DNA of 64,000 bases from GCA-2733415 sp965178655 (GCA_965178655.1 OZ238266.1:868001-932000), one strand, 5' to 3'. Shown: positions 9,132 through 17,803, counted from the stretch's first letter. The notes: generated by a model from the letters alone, not told the origin. Made by a program: numbers and translations.

Positions 9132-10421
9132 ATGAAGAAAATAATTAAACCACAATTAGGAACTGTAAGGTACAATTTGAAGGAATCCAAAGAGTCATTA
9201 AGACAAAGTAGAAAAGAAAGTCCAATTTCATTATGGTTTTCTTATGGTAAACGACAAAGATTAAGATATTCAATTGGAATATCAGTAGGTTATGCAGATT
9301 GGGATTTTGAAAGACAAAGAGTTAGAAGAAATCGAAGTCTTATAATTAATTCAGCAACAGTTAATAGATACCTTGACAAGTTACAGAATGAACTCATTCA
9401 TGATCATTCGGAATTAGTATTGGAGGGAAAAGAAGTCAATAATGAAGTTTTAAGATCTATTCTCGATAGGTTGACAAATCGAAATATTGAATCAGAAGTA
9501 AAAGTAATTCAAGATGATTTTTTTGTTTTTGCAGATGAGTTCATCGAGGAGAAGAGGGGTAGTATTGAAAATGTTACTTTACTACTATATAAACAGTCCT
9601 TAAAGAAACTTAAATTGTTTTCAGATTCCACAACATCAATTGATTTCACATCTTTCACAAGACCTATTTTAAACAACTTTAAGAGGTTTTTGGAGGTTGA
9701 ACAAGGGTTTAAATTAAACACCATTTCAAAACATTTCAAATCAATAAAAACGATTGTGTTGGAAGGGAAGAGGAGAGGTTTAATTGGAGATGTAGATCTC
9801 AGGTTGTTTTCAATTCCAACGGAGGAGCCAACAAAGATTTATTTAAGTGAGAATGAAATACGTAAGATTAAGGATTTAGATCTTTCAAATGACAAGACTA
9901 TGCAATTGGCAAGAGATATCTTCTTAGTGGGTTGTTATACAGGACAACGTATTAGTGACTATAATCGATTATCAGGTATAGATATTGTAGAAAAAGACGG
10001 GGTTCATTTTTTTGAAATTCTTCAAAAGAAAAGTGGTGTTAAAGTTAACTGTCCAATAACAATAGAACTTAGAGAAATAATGGCGAGATACAATAACCAG
10101 CCCCCTCCAAAACTATCAGACCAAAAGATAAACAAGTACCTCAAGTTAATTGGAAGAAAATTAAATATGAATGAAGATATTTTATGTCATGATACAAAGG
10201 GAGGAGTTAAAAGAACTTATACACGTCCAAAGTGGGAAATGTTGGAGTCACATACTGCACGTAGAAGTTTCTGTACAAATTATTATTTAAAAAGAATGTC
10301 AATTCAAGATATCATGCATATTTCAGGTCATAAAACTGAAAAGGAGTTTCTCAAGTACATTAGGATCACATCAGATGAGCGCACCCGACACATATTGGAT
10401 CAAGGATTTTTTAATATGTAA
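9132..10421 (+). CDS. Tyrosine recombinase (integrase of element 1)
   Basis: 429 residues. An arm-binding-like N-terminus (~1-120, rich in K/R) and a SAM-like core-binding domain (~125-225) precede the catalytic domain. The catalytic residues are visible: R273 (GQRISDYN), H374 and R377 (HTARRSF), H400 (SGHK) and Y409. This is the standard Bacteroidota tRNA-targeting integrase type. It lies next to attL and reads inward. It should catalyse integration at, and excision from, the tRNA-Phe end. Confidence 0.95.
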   Translation: MKKIIKPQLGTVRYNLKESKESLRQSRKESPISLWFSYGKRQRLRYSIGISVGYADWDFERQRVRRNRSLIINSATVNRYLDKLQNELIHDHSELVLEGKEVNNEVLRSILDRLTNRNIESEVKVIQDDFFVFADEFIEEKRGSIENVTLLLYKQSLKKLKLFSDSTTSIDFTSFTRPILNNFKRFLEVEQGFKLNTISKHFKSIKTIVLEGKRRGLIGDVDLRLFSIPTEEPTKIYLSENEIRKIKDLDLSNDKTMQLARDIFLVGCYTGQRISDYNRLSGIDIVEKDGVHFFEILQKKSGVKVNCPITIELREIMARYNNQPPPKLSDQKINKYLKLIGRKLNMNEDILCHDTKGGVKRTYTRPKWEMLESHTARRSFCTNYYLKRMSIQDIMHISGHKTEKEFLKYIRITSDERTRHILDQGFFNM

Positions 10422-10458
10422 ACTATAAAGTTATAAGGTGCTTTAGTTACAGGGAACT

Positions 10459-10608
10459 TTAGTTAACTTCTTTAAAACCTTTGAAAAATCCAATTGTAAA
10501 ATCTACAATCCATTTTAGAGTTAAAAACACAAACCACAAAATAGAGATGAAGATGTGCCAAAATACTTTAATGAAATTAACTAAGAGAATGACCAACATG
10601 TAGATCAT
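10459..10608 (-). CDS. Small hydrophobic membrane peptide (49 aa)
   Basis: The minus strand has an ATG-to-TAA frame at 10608-10459 encoding 49 residues: MIYMLVILLVNFIKVF, then a second hydrophobic stretch (ISILWFVFLTL) and a basic end (FFKGFKEVN). One or two membrane spans with a charged tail is non-random for an intergenic frame this AT-rich. It is convergent with the integrase gene. A tiny membrane protein or a type I-toxin-like peptide is possible, but no family is recognised. The rest of the 10422-10725 gap holds nothing recognisable. Confidence 0.4.
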   Translation of the reverse strand: MIYMLVILLVNFIKVFWHIFISILWFVFLTLKWIVDFTIGFFKGFKEVN

Positions 10609-10725
10609 TTGAAACGTAGCAGCGTTTTTACCTATTACTTATATACCACATAACTTGTAAAGTAAAAATTTTTATAGAATATATCATATATTTTTTTTAA
10701 ATTCGAAAAAATTAAAATCAAAATA

Positions 10726-11448
10726 ATGAAAATTAAATCAATTACAAAAAAAATAGATTTATGTCGTGAAGAAGGTGGTCTATGCTTAATTTCAGAAAAA
10801 AAAGTATTAGTTGAAGGGTTTACAGATGTTGGGATTGTTTCAAACGGATTAATTCCAATAATTTATTTTAAAGACAAAAAGTTCGCATATTTAGATGAAG
10901 AAACGTTTGAAATATACGAAATTAATAATGTTGATTGGATTTCTGGTTTACATTATGTAGGCAATAATTTATCTTATTTGGGTCACAATTACAGAACTGA
11001 CCCTATTAAAAACTTAACAGATTCCTATCAGTTTAAAACAATTGAAAAAGTAAAAGACGTCCTTGAAAGGTTTGAAGGGTGTGAAATAAACGTTAAACCA
11101 GAGAAAAAATTTGATATGGATTTACAAAAAATGGTAGAAACGGGAAAAGTTACTGTCCAATGCAAATTTACTCCTGAGCTAACGGAAAAATTGTTTAAAG
11201 AAATTAAATATTATAGAATTATTGGTAGAGGTTTTTTAGGTAAAAGTATCAATATGGGATCAAAGCCAATTAAATTAGAGGATGGTAGTAATTATAACTC
11301 GCGACTCTTTTCTCTTTCACAAAAGAATGAACTTTATGGAGTGATAGATGTAAGAACCAATAAATTAGTTTTGGAAACAAAATATAAGAAAATTGACATT
11401 TATCCGGAAGTAATTATTGTTGACTCAGATGAAATTATAAATTATTAG
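10726..11448 (+). CDS. Unknown 240-aa protein (element 1 cargo)
   Basis: No family is recognised. The protein is soluble and lysine-rich, with short strand-turn patterns (KKVLVEGFTDVGIVSNGLIPIIYFKDKKFAYLD, broken here only by turns) and a repeat-like end (ELYGVIDVRTNKLVLETKYKKI). These resemble WG/KWG-type beta repeats (YGVID...TKYK). It is followed after three bases by a small acidic gene, so the two are probably co-expressed. The upstream region is very AT-rich. Confidence 0.6.
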   Translation: MKIKSITKKIDLCREEGGLCLISEKKVLVEGFTDVGIVSNGLIPIIYFKDKKFAYLDEETFEIYEINNVDWISGLHYVGNNLSYLGHNYRTDPIKNLTDSYQFKTIEKVKDVLERFEGCEINVKPEKKFDMDLQKMVETGKVTVQCKFTPELTEKLFKEIKYYRIIGRGFLGKSINMGSKPIKLEDGSNYNSRLFSLSQKNELYGVIDVRTNKLVLETKYKKIDIYPEVIIVDSDEIINY

Positions 11449-11451
11449 AAA

Positions 11452-11712
11452 ATGAAAATAGAACAAACACATCAAAATGTAAATGAGATCTACTCAAATA
11501 ATTTTGAACTCATTTTAAAGGGATTTCGAGAAAATAATGATATAGATGAGATAAGTTATGATTTAGAAGAAGTCTATGAAGATGATAACACCTTGGGTTG
11601 TCTCTTTGATTATCTTGTTGATAACGAAAAATGTGAAATTTGGGACACACCTTACATAACATTCTTAATACTCAATCATCCTGAAAAAGTATATACTTAT
11701 TTTGAAAACTAA
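11452..11712 (+). CDS. Small acidic protein of unknown function (86 aa)
   Basis: 86 residues with many Asp/Glu (DIDEISYDLEEVYEDDN) and no signal peptide or membrane segment. It starts three bases after the 240-aa gene, an arrangement seen for toxin-immunity or protein-partner pairs, but there is no direct evidence for such a role. No family is recognised. Confidence 0.5.
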   Translation: MKIEQTHQNVNEIYSNNFELILKGFRENNDIDEISYDLEEVYEDDNTLGCLFDYLVDNEKCEIWDTPYITFLILNHPEKVYTYFEN

Positions 11713-11849
11713 TGCTCAATTTTAAAATAAATTCTACTTTTTCATTTTTTTGGTAGCAATTTTTTTTATTTGCAAATCCTGAAATATTTAGCTTCTTAGT
11801 GAAGCTATTTCCCTTATAATTTATAAAATATTCTAAAATAAGATATGTA

Positions 11850-12542
11850 ATGTACTTTGAAAAAATAAAACATATTGCATTAATCAATAATTGGGAGAAT
11901 CCTGAATTATTTGGTAATTCAGAAACTCTAATTCTCGGGTCATTTAATCCATATAACACTTTCTCTGAAGAAAAAAATGCTGACTATTATTATGGAAGAC
12001 AAACAAATCATCTTTGGAAAATAATAGCTTCTTTGTTAGGAAAAGAAACAGATTATTTTTTTAATAATATTGATAGAAAATATGAGGTAATGTATAAATA
12101 TAAATTTTGTTTTATGGATGTTATAGACTCTATTGATATATCTTCAAATGAGAACGAAATTTTAAATGAATATATATCAAATAATATTTTTCAAAATTAT
12201 TTAGATCAAAAATTATTTACATCTAAAACAAGTTTTAAAGACTATGAAATCCAAATAAAAAGGAATTATAATAAAAGAATTATAAATATTTTAGAATCTA
12301 AAAATCTAAAAAAAGTAATTCACACAATGGGAAATAATAGAATTAAATCTAATTTTTCAACAAGTCCAAAGGAAATAGGTCTTGGTAATGATGGCTTTCA
12401 GAATTTTGTTAAATCTATAGAAAATCATAATATTGAATTTACAAAGTCCTCGTTTAGTCCGAGTTCGTATGCAGTGAATAAAGGAGGTAGCGAGTATAAA
12501 AAACATCTAAAAGAATGGATGAAAAAAAGTTTAAACTTGTGA
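11850..12542 (+). CDS. Uracil-DNA glycosylase superfamily-like protein
   Basis: 230 residues. ETLILGSFNPYN near residue 30, followed by YYYGRQTNHLWKII, matches the UDG-superfamily pattern of a hydrophobic strand, GS(F/M)xP, then an aromatic block and N-x-(F/L)-W. SSFSPSSYAVN near the C-terminus is in the position of the family's second loop. It may recognise modified bases or excise them; the catalytic residue cannot be assigned with certainty. It is directly followed (4 bases) by a deoxynucleotidase-like gene, so the pair probably acts in nucleotide or DNA-base metabolism. Confidence 0.65.
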   Translation: MYFEKIKHIALINNWENPELFGNSETLILGSFNPYNTFSEEKNADYYYGRQTNHLWKIIASLLGKETDYFFNNIDRKYEVMYKYKFCFMDVIDSIDISSNENEILNEYISNNIFQNYLDQKLFTSKTSFKDYEIQIKRNYNKRIINILESKNLKKVIHTMGNNRIKSNFSTSPKEIGLGNDGFQNFVKSIENHNIEFTKSSFSPSSYAVNKGGSEYKKHLKEWMKKSLNL

Positions 12543-12546
12543 TGAT

Positions 12547-12996
12547 ATGAAAATAATTTATATAGATTTAGATGGAGTTGTTGCTGATTTTGATAAAGGG
12601 AAAAAAGAGCATCCATTAGGAAAGATAACACCCTATATAGGTAGACCTGACAAGTTACCAGGTGTTTATGAAAATTTAGATCCTATTGTCGATTCCATAG
12701 AATCAGTGAATAAATTGTTAAATCACGAAAGTTATGATGTGTATTTCTTATCGACTGCTCCTTGGGACAATCCTGATGCATGGACTCATAAAAGATTATG
12801 GGTAGCAAAACATTTTGATGAAAAATTAATTCGTAAAAGATTAATATTATGCCATCATAAACAACTTTTAATAGGGGACTATCTCATTGACGATAGAAGA
12901 TTTAACGGTGCTTCTGAATTTTCAGGTAAATGGATTCATTTTGGTAGTGAAGAATTTCCTAACTGGCGAAGTGTTTTAAAATATTTCAAGATCTAA
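12547..12996 (+). CDS. 5'(3')-deoxyribonucleotidase-like HAD phosphatase
   Basis: 149 residues. The HAD nucleophile motif is at the N-terminus (IIYIDLDGVVADFD; Asp nucleophile and Asp+2). Motif II lies in YFLSTAPWDNPDAW and the metal-binding acids in LIGDYLIDDR. The SxAPWxNPxAWxxK arrangement is characteristic of the NT5C deoxypyrimidine nucleotidase family, so it likely dephosphorylates dNMPs. It is the second gene of a pair with the UDG-like protein. Confidence 0.82.
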   Translation: MKIIYIDLDGVVADFDKGKKEHPLGKITPYIGRPDKLPGVYENLDPIVDSIESVNKLLNHESYDVYFLSTAPWDNPDAWTHKRLWVAKHFDEKLIRKRLILCHHKQLLIGDYLIDDRRFNGASEFSGKWIHFGSEEFPNWRSVLKYFKI

Positions 12997-13024
12997 GAAT
13001 TTAATTACTATTTTTTAATCCATC

Positions 13025-13141
13025 CTAATATTCCCAAACTTCATCTTCATCAGACCATTGTAGATCTGGAACTTTAGGAAAGAGATAGTTGTTAGATTCC
13101 AAATTCTCACCAATATCATCAAGACAAAACCTTATTGGGTT
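13025..13141 (-). pseudogene. Coding remnant without a start (38 codons)
   Basis: On the minus strand a frame runs from a TAA at 13144-13142 to a TAG at 13027-13025. It encodes 38 residues ending in FPKVPDLQWSDEDEVWEY. The composition (W, Y, clustered acids, PKVPDLQW) looks like a real C-terminus, but no start codon fits. It is probably the tail of a lost gene, left between the deoxynucleotidase and DUF2779 genes. Confidence 0.35.
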
Positions 13142-13202
13142 TTAAACAAAGTAATCATTAATAATAAGGATAATAATAGAAATGGTATTTCAAAATTAGA
13201 AT

Positions 13203-14696
13203 TTGGTTAGGAAAAAAAAATCAAAAAGTAGACTCTCCAAATCAACATTTATTAGAGGACTTCAATGTGAGAAGTCATTGTATCTCTATAAGCATCACTA
13301 TAGATTAAAAGATCCTATACCTTCATCACTACAAACGGTGTTTAACCAAGGAACTAATATTGGTTTATTGGCACAAGAACTATTTCCTAATGGTGCTGAT
13401 GCTTCTCCTGAAAATCATTTTAAAATGGTTGAATCTGTTAGGAAAACATTAGACTTCATTAACCAAGGTGAATCCATTATCTATGAGGCTACTTTCCAAT
13501 ACAACAACGTTCTTGCTGCATTAGATATTTTGGTAAAAGATGAAGAAGGTTGGAAAGCGTACGAAGTTAAAAGTTCAACAAAAGTATCAGAAACCTACAT
13601 CAAGGATGCAGCAATCCAATATTATACCATCACAAATTCTGGAGTTGATTTAAAAGATATATCGATAGTCCATATCAATAATCAATACACAAAAGATGGA
13701 GAATTAGATATTAATCAATTGTTTACCATCGAATCTGTGTACGATCAAGTTTTAGAGTTTCTCCCGCGAATACCAAATGAGGTTCGAAGACTTAAAAATG
13801 TGATTGAAAGTCCTGAAACACCAAATGTAGATATCGGAAATCATTGTTCTGATCCTTATGACTGTGATTTTAAAGGAACGTGTTGGAAACACATTCCTGA
13901 CTATTCAGTTTTTAATATTTCAAGACTAAACAAAGACAAGAAGTTTGATTTATATAATCAGGGAGTAATCACATTGGATGATATTGATCTTAGTCAAACA
14001 GACCTGAATCCAACCCAAGTGTTACAGGTTCAATCAGAAGTTAATGGGACAACTCATATTGATATTGAAGAGATAAGAAACTTCACAAATGGATTGAATT
14101 ATCCTTTATACTTTTTAGACTTCGAAACTATAGGTCCTGCAGTTCCAAAGTATAATGGTAGTAGACCCTACCAGCAATTGGTGTTTCAATATTCACTTCA
14201 CATTCAAGAGACTTCAACCTCTGAAATAGAACACAGAGAATATCTTGCAGATCCATCTCAAGATCCAAGAATTGGATTCATTGAACAACTGATTAAGGAC
14301 TGTGGTGATATTGGAGATATTATTGTCTATAATATTGGATTTGAAAGAGGTAAAATAAATGATCTAATCAATGTGTTCCCTGAGTATTCTAATGAGTTGT
14401 TAGGGATTGTAAATCGTTTAAAAGACCTTATGATTCCTTTTCAACAGAAATGGTATTATACCCCCGAAATGAAAGGAAGTTATTCAATCAAATCAGTTCT
14501 CCCCGCATTAGTCCCTGAGCTCTCATATAATGATCTTGAAATTAAAGAAGGTGGTACCGCATCAAACACATTTCTTTCCATGGTTAATGGAACTTTTGAA
14601 GGCGATGTTGAAGAAACAAGAAGACAACTATTAGAATATTGTGAGTTAGACACCTACGCTATGGTCAAAATTCTTGAGAAACTACTAAAGGTGTAA
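13203..14696 (+). CDS. DUF2779 protein: Cas4-like PD-(D/E)XK plus DEDD exonuclease domain
   Basis: 497 residues from a TTG start; an in-frame TAG at 13197 excludes anything earlier. The N-terminal half is Cas4/Dna2-like. STFIRGLQCEKSLYL gives one cysteine, ALDILVK...AYEVKSS gives the D and ExK nuclease residues, and CSDPYDCDFKGTCW gives the remaining cysteines of a probable 4Fe-4S cluster. The C-terminal DUF2779 half shows a DEDD exonuclease pattern: YFLDFETIG, IVYNIGFERG and YCELDTYAM. It is probably a DNA-processing nuclease. DUF2779 proteins are often found on mobile elements, with no settled role. Confidence 0.8.
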   Translation: MVRKKKSKSRLSKSTFIRGLQCEKSLYLYKHHYRLKDPIPSSLQTVFNQGTNIGLLAQELFPNGADASPENHFKMVESVRKTLDFINQGESIIYEATFQYNNVLAALDILVKDEEGWKAYEVKSSTKVSETYIKDAAIQYYTITNSGVDLKDISIVHINNQYTKDGELDINQLFTIESVYDQVLEFLPRIPNEVRRLKNVIESPETPNVDIGNHCSDPYDCDFKGTCWKHIPDYSVFNISRLNKDKKFDLYNQGVITLDDIDLSQTDLNPTQVLQVQSEVNGTTHIDIEEIRNFTNGLNYPLYFLDFETIGPAVPKYNGSRPYQQLVFQYSLHIQETSTSEIEHREYLADPSQDPRIGFIEQLIKDCGDIGDIIVYNIGFERGKINDLINVFPEYSNELLGIVNRLKDLMIPFQQKWYYTPEMKGSYSIKSVLPALVPELSYNDLEIKEGGTASNTFLSMVNGTFEGDVEETRRQLLEYCELDTYAMVKILEKLLKV

Positions 14697-14706
14697 AACT
14701 GATTTT

Positions 14707-14925
14707 TAGAGAAAATTCTGGAAAATTTTATTTTTTAAAAAAGACAATTTTAGGTACAAAATAGAAAATTCTGGAAAAGAGAATCGTCACCCTTCTGGAG
14801 GGATCGAAAATATCTTTTTTTAAGGGGGGATACGGTAGGGGGCCCTCCAGGGGGTCCCCCACGGGATGATCCTTCACCAATTTTAATCGGCAAAATCCAT
14901 TAATCACAATAATAGCGTACACTTT
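14707..14925. repeat. G-rich palindromic patch with direct repeats (non-coding)
   Basis: The 14697-15025 gap has no gene. AGAAAATTCTGGAAAA-type repeats occur at about 14709-14722 and 14762-14776. At 14822-14865 comes a sharply G-rich stretch with three runs of five or six Gs plus GGG, and a GGGGGCCC...GGGGGTCCCCC inverted repeat. This composition is unlike the AT-rich surroundings. It may be a G-quadruplex/hairpin region, for example part of an origin or a recombination site. Confidence 0.45.
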
Positions 14926-15025
14926 AATTTGTGAGTGTTTTCATAGCGATAAAATATAGGTTTTATGCTGCATGAGGGGTGTTGCTGCTATAATTTTAGG
15001 GTATAGATAGGTAAACCTTAGAATT

Positions 15026-15631
15026 ATGAGTATTTCAATATTATATACAAGAGTTTCGAGCGTAGATCAGAAAACGGATCGGCAAAGAGTAAAAGAAAAT
15101 GAATTTGATAAAGTTATCGAAGATAAATGTTCGGGAGCCATTCCAATTTTTGAAAGACCCGAGGGTTCAACCTTAAAAATCCTTATAGATCGACAATTGA
15201 TCAAGTCAATTTCTGTTTGGCAAATTGATCGTTGCGGTCGTGACCTCAGAGATATTATAAATTTTATTCATTACACCACTGAGAGAGGAATCCCTGTAAA
15301 TTTTTTGTCGCAGGGTCTATGCACACTCAATGAAGACAAAGAAGAAAATCCAATCTCTAAAATGATAATCTCAATTCTTGGAGTGGTTGCGGAGATGGAA
15401 CGAAAACTTTCAAAAGAACGTCAACGTGAGGGTATTGAGTTGGCAAAATTAGATCCAACAAAATATCTTGGGAGAAAACCAGGATCTGTTGAAGATCCAA
15501 TTAAGTTTTTGTCAAAACCACAAAATAAAAAGGCGTTAGACTTACTAAGAAAGGGATATAAAAATATTGAGGTTGCTAAAATTACAGGTCTTCATGTGAA
15601 TACCATCACTAAAGTTAAGCGACATTTATAA
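15026..15631 (+). CDS. Serine recombinase (resolvase/invertase family)
   Basis: 201 residues. The N-terminal resolvase domain has the nucleophile serine in LYTRVSS (S11/S12) and the arginines of VWQIDRCGRD. A long E-helix with VAEMERKLSKERQREGI follows, then a C-terminal HTH (YKNIEVAKITGLHVNTITKVK). The size matches Tn3-type resolvases. It may resolve multimers of the excised element or invert DNA. Its stop overlaps the start of the next gene by one base. Confidence 0.92.
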   Translation: MSISILYTRVSSVDQKTDRQRVKENEFDKVIEDKCSGAIPIFERPEGSTLKILIDRQLIKSISVWQIDRCGRDLRDIINFIHYTTERGIPVNFLSQGLCTLNEDKEENPISKMIISILGVVAEMERKLSKERQREGIELAKLDPTKYLGRKPGSVEDPIKFLSKPQNKKALDLLRKGYKNIEVAKITGLHVNTITKVKRHL

Positions 15632-16080
15632 TGGATACCTTTTTTACTATTTACTTTATTGTTGTTGGGGTTTTATTCACTATAAATCTGATATCTGTGC
15701 TAATTAAATTCTTGACAGGTGACGGTGAAGACTGGCAATTTCATTTGGCAGAGGATGTGTTGAACTGGTGTCTAATGTTGTATCCAATTCGAAAACAAAA
15801 ACCACTACTGACTTTAGCTGAAGGTAAATCTCATCTCGCGGGGGAATATTGTTTCTATAACAACACAATTACTATTTATAAGGATAACAATATAATACGA
15901 CAAGAACTCATCAATACCGTTATCCATGAGTATTTCCATTACTATTTAATTACATCAGAATCTAAGTCTAAACTCTACCATGATCAATTGGAACAATTCT
16001 CATTGGCGCAACACCCGCAGGAAATTCTTTGTAATACTATGGGAGAAACACTCACAAAGGTCTATTTGAAAAACAATTAA
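15631..16080 (+). CDS. Membrane-anchored HExxH protein (putative zincin peptidase)
   Basis: 149 residues with an N-terminal membrane helix (FFTIYFIVVGVLFTINLISVL). A soluble domain follows with HEYFHYY (zinc HExxH) and a downstream acid in AQHPQEILCN as candidate third ligand. The strand pattern before the motif (GEYCFYNNTITIYK) is like minimal zincins (M78/SprT type). Its start is coupled to the recombinase stop (TAATG). The target is unknown. Confidence 0.6.
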   Translation: MDTFFTIYFIVVGVLFTINLISVLIKFLTGDGEDWQFHLAEDVLNWCLMLYPIRKQKPLLTLAEGKSHLAGEYCFYNNTITIYKDNNIIRQELINTVIHEYFHYYLITSESKSKLYHDQLEQFSLAQHPQEILCNTMGETLTKVYLKNN

Positions 16081-16220
16081 AAACTGTGGTTAGTTCAGAA
16101 ATAGTTCAATACACCAACCAATCGTGCCAATTAGATTTAATTTACTACGTTATTCAAAATCACGTATTCAGCAGATACAATCGAGAATTAGTAATTATTC
16201 CTGTGGGTGCTTTGTGCCTT

Positions 16221-16427
16221 TTAACTGTCAAATTTATTACGACAAAAAACTACCAATTCATTCAGTAAAATCACATTGGATGGTTCTATTTCTTGTTCAG
16301 GTAGAATATTTAATTTTTCATTAAAAAAATCATTTAGTAACTCCATATTGGGTGGATTATTAGACCCACATTTGATTAAGTATCGATTGAAATATTCATA
16401 ATCTAAATTATTTTTTCCTTTTATCAT
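16221..16427 (-). CDS. Unknown 68-aa protein downstream of an RHH gene
   Basis: 68 residues (MIKGKNNLDYEYFNRYLIK... to FCRNKFDS), acidic in the middle. Its ATG lies inside the 3' end of the RHH gene (20-base overlap in another frame), so the two form a tight minus-strand operon against the direction of their neighbours. No family is recognised. The overlap and sizes recall antitoxin-toxin or repressor-partner pairs. Confidence 0.5.
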   Translation of the reverse strand: MIKGKNNLDYEYFNRYLIKCGSNNPPNMELLNDFFNEKLNILPEQEIEPSNVILLNELVVFCRNKFDS

Positions 16428-16575
16428 CTTTCCTTAGTTTTTGAAGTTTATCTACTATAGATTCTCTTAGAATATCTGAAATTTTTATTTGTTCATCTAT
16501 AACGCACTCCATCAAATTATTGAATTGACTTTCGGTTATTCGAACTATGACTCTTTTTGACTTTTTCTCTTTCAT
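16408..16575 (-). CDS. Ribbon-helix-helix DNA-binding protein (55 aa)
   Basis: The minus-strand frame from ATG at 16575 encodes 55 residues. After a basic leader comes KRVIVRITESQFNNL, the beta strand and turn of a MetJ/Arc-type ribbon-helix-helix fold, then the second helix ISDILRESIVDKLQ. RHH proteins bind DNA as dimers and usually repress their own operon. It faces the 16682 gene, so the 106-base space between them probably carries both promoters. Confidence 0.7.
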   Translation of the reverse strand: MKEKKSKRVIVRITESQFNNLMECVIDEQIKISDILRESIVDKLQKLRKDDKRKK

Positions 16576-16681
16576 AACTGTGTTTCTCTATAAATATCAA
16601 GAAATTCAAAATATGTCAGACAAAAAAAAGTAATCTTGCACACCGCTTTTGAGTTTGCTATTTTTACATAAATCTAAATAA

Positions 16682-17770
16682 GTGAAAGTTAAAATCTCAT
16701 ATCTAAATTCACAGGGACGTGACAATATATCTGAAGTTGTTGATATGTTTTCAAAGGATAGAGGTCCATTGACTTTTGAATTACTTGAGAATAATTATTC
16801 TTCGGATCACTTTCAATATCATCGAGTTTTAACAAAAATATCCATTGATGATTTGAAGGAATTGTCCAGGTTAATTAGGTTAGATCACTCGATAGGAAGT
16901 GATGACTTCGTTGTTGTAATCTCTCAAAAAACTATTGATGCCTCAGTAATTAATATCACATCATTAAAAGATTGGTATAGTTTCTATTACGAACAGAATA
17001 TACTTGTTAAGTCAGGTGGTTGGAGTAATATAACAGAGGGTAAACCATATCTTGCTATTGCTCATCAAATCATTGAAAATATATTTCAATACCTTGGTAA
17101 ACTGGATTTAAATTCTATTCGTTTACAAGATTCTATTCATATGGAAACAGAAGTTTGTATTAACGATTTTTGTGAAAAACCAAATGAGACTAAAGGAAAA
17201 ATCAGATCGGGTTACATTTGCAGGAGTTGTATACAATCAGCATTAAATTATACCTCCAATGATTATGTTATTCAAATTAAAAACATCTTAAGTAGAATTA
17301 GTAATCGGTTAAGAGAGAACTATGACTTTAACTTTTCCGATAATGAATTGAAAATTCAGGTAACTGAAAATTATAAAATTGAAATTGGTGGGCAACCTTT
17401 GGATTTTGGTCATAAAGGTAAATTATCTCATATTGTTTATCTCTTTTACTTAATCAATCACAAGTCTAAGTTTGGACGTAAGGATCTTTCAATAGGTGGT
17501 GTGGCTCACGAAAAATTCATGTTATTATATAATCATATATATAGTAAAATATATGAAGATGAGGTTAATCGGTACGTGAAGAGTATAACATCAGTTCATT
17601 CAAGGATTTCCACCCGTATAAAAAATCAATTGAATATTGAGGCGTTGGCTCATAAGTATGGTTTTAACTCTTCAAATACAAAACAAGATGTTACAGTGTA
17701 TTACATTGATATCTCCCCAGAACACCTAAGTATTCCCTCAGATCTTTTGAGTTTTAAAGTGAATTACTGA
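16682..17770 (+). CDS. Unknown 362-aa protein with a zinc-ribbon-like cysteine cluster
   Basis: From a GTG start. Residues ~155-185 carry CINDFC...SGYICRSC, a CxxxxC/CxxC pair that should bind zinc. The same arrangement (C-x-x-D-F-C then C-x-x-C) is seen in minimal metallopeptidase-like proteins, but no HExxH is present here. The C-terminal half is helical, with a possible winged-helix fold (GKLSHIVYLFYLINH, FGRKDLS). Function unknown. It is divergent from the RHH operon and ends at a perfect palindrome. Confidence 0.6.
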   Translation: MKVKISYLNSQGRDNISEVVDMFSKDRGPLTFELLENNYSSDHFQYHRVLTKISIDDLKELSRLIRLDHSIGSDDFVVVISQKTIDASVINITSLKDWYSFYYEQNILVKSGGWSNITEGKPYLAIAHQIIENIFQYLGKLDLNSIRLQDSIHMETEVCINDFCEKPNETKGKIRSGYICRSCIQSALNYTSNDYVIQIKNILSRISNRLRENYDFNFSDNELKIQVTENYKIEIGGQPLDFGHKGKLSHIVYLFYLINHKSKFGRKDLSIGGVAHEKFMLLYNHIYSKIYEDEVNRYVKSITSVHSRISTRIKNQLNIEALAHKYGFNSSNTKQDVTVYYIDISPEHLSIPSDLLSFKVNY

Positions 17771-17781
17771 TATCCTAAATT

Positions 17782-17803
17782 TCAATCGCAGCGCTGCGAT
17801 TGA
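17782..17803. promoter_or_regulatory. 22-bp perfect palindrome upstream of parB-MTase gene
   Basis: TCAATCGCAGC followed directly by its exact reverse complement, with a second short palindrome (AGGTATACCT) starting two bases later. It lies between the 362-aa gene and the ParB-methyltransferase start at 17858. It could be an operator or ParB-type site, or a terminator stem, although only a weak T tract follows. Confidence 0.6.

Noticed and set aside
13203..14696. Cas4 of a CRISPR system
   Set aside because: The Cas4-like domain is fused to DUF2779, and no cas1/cas2 or repeats are present.
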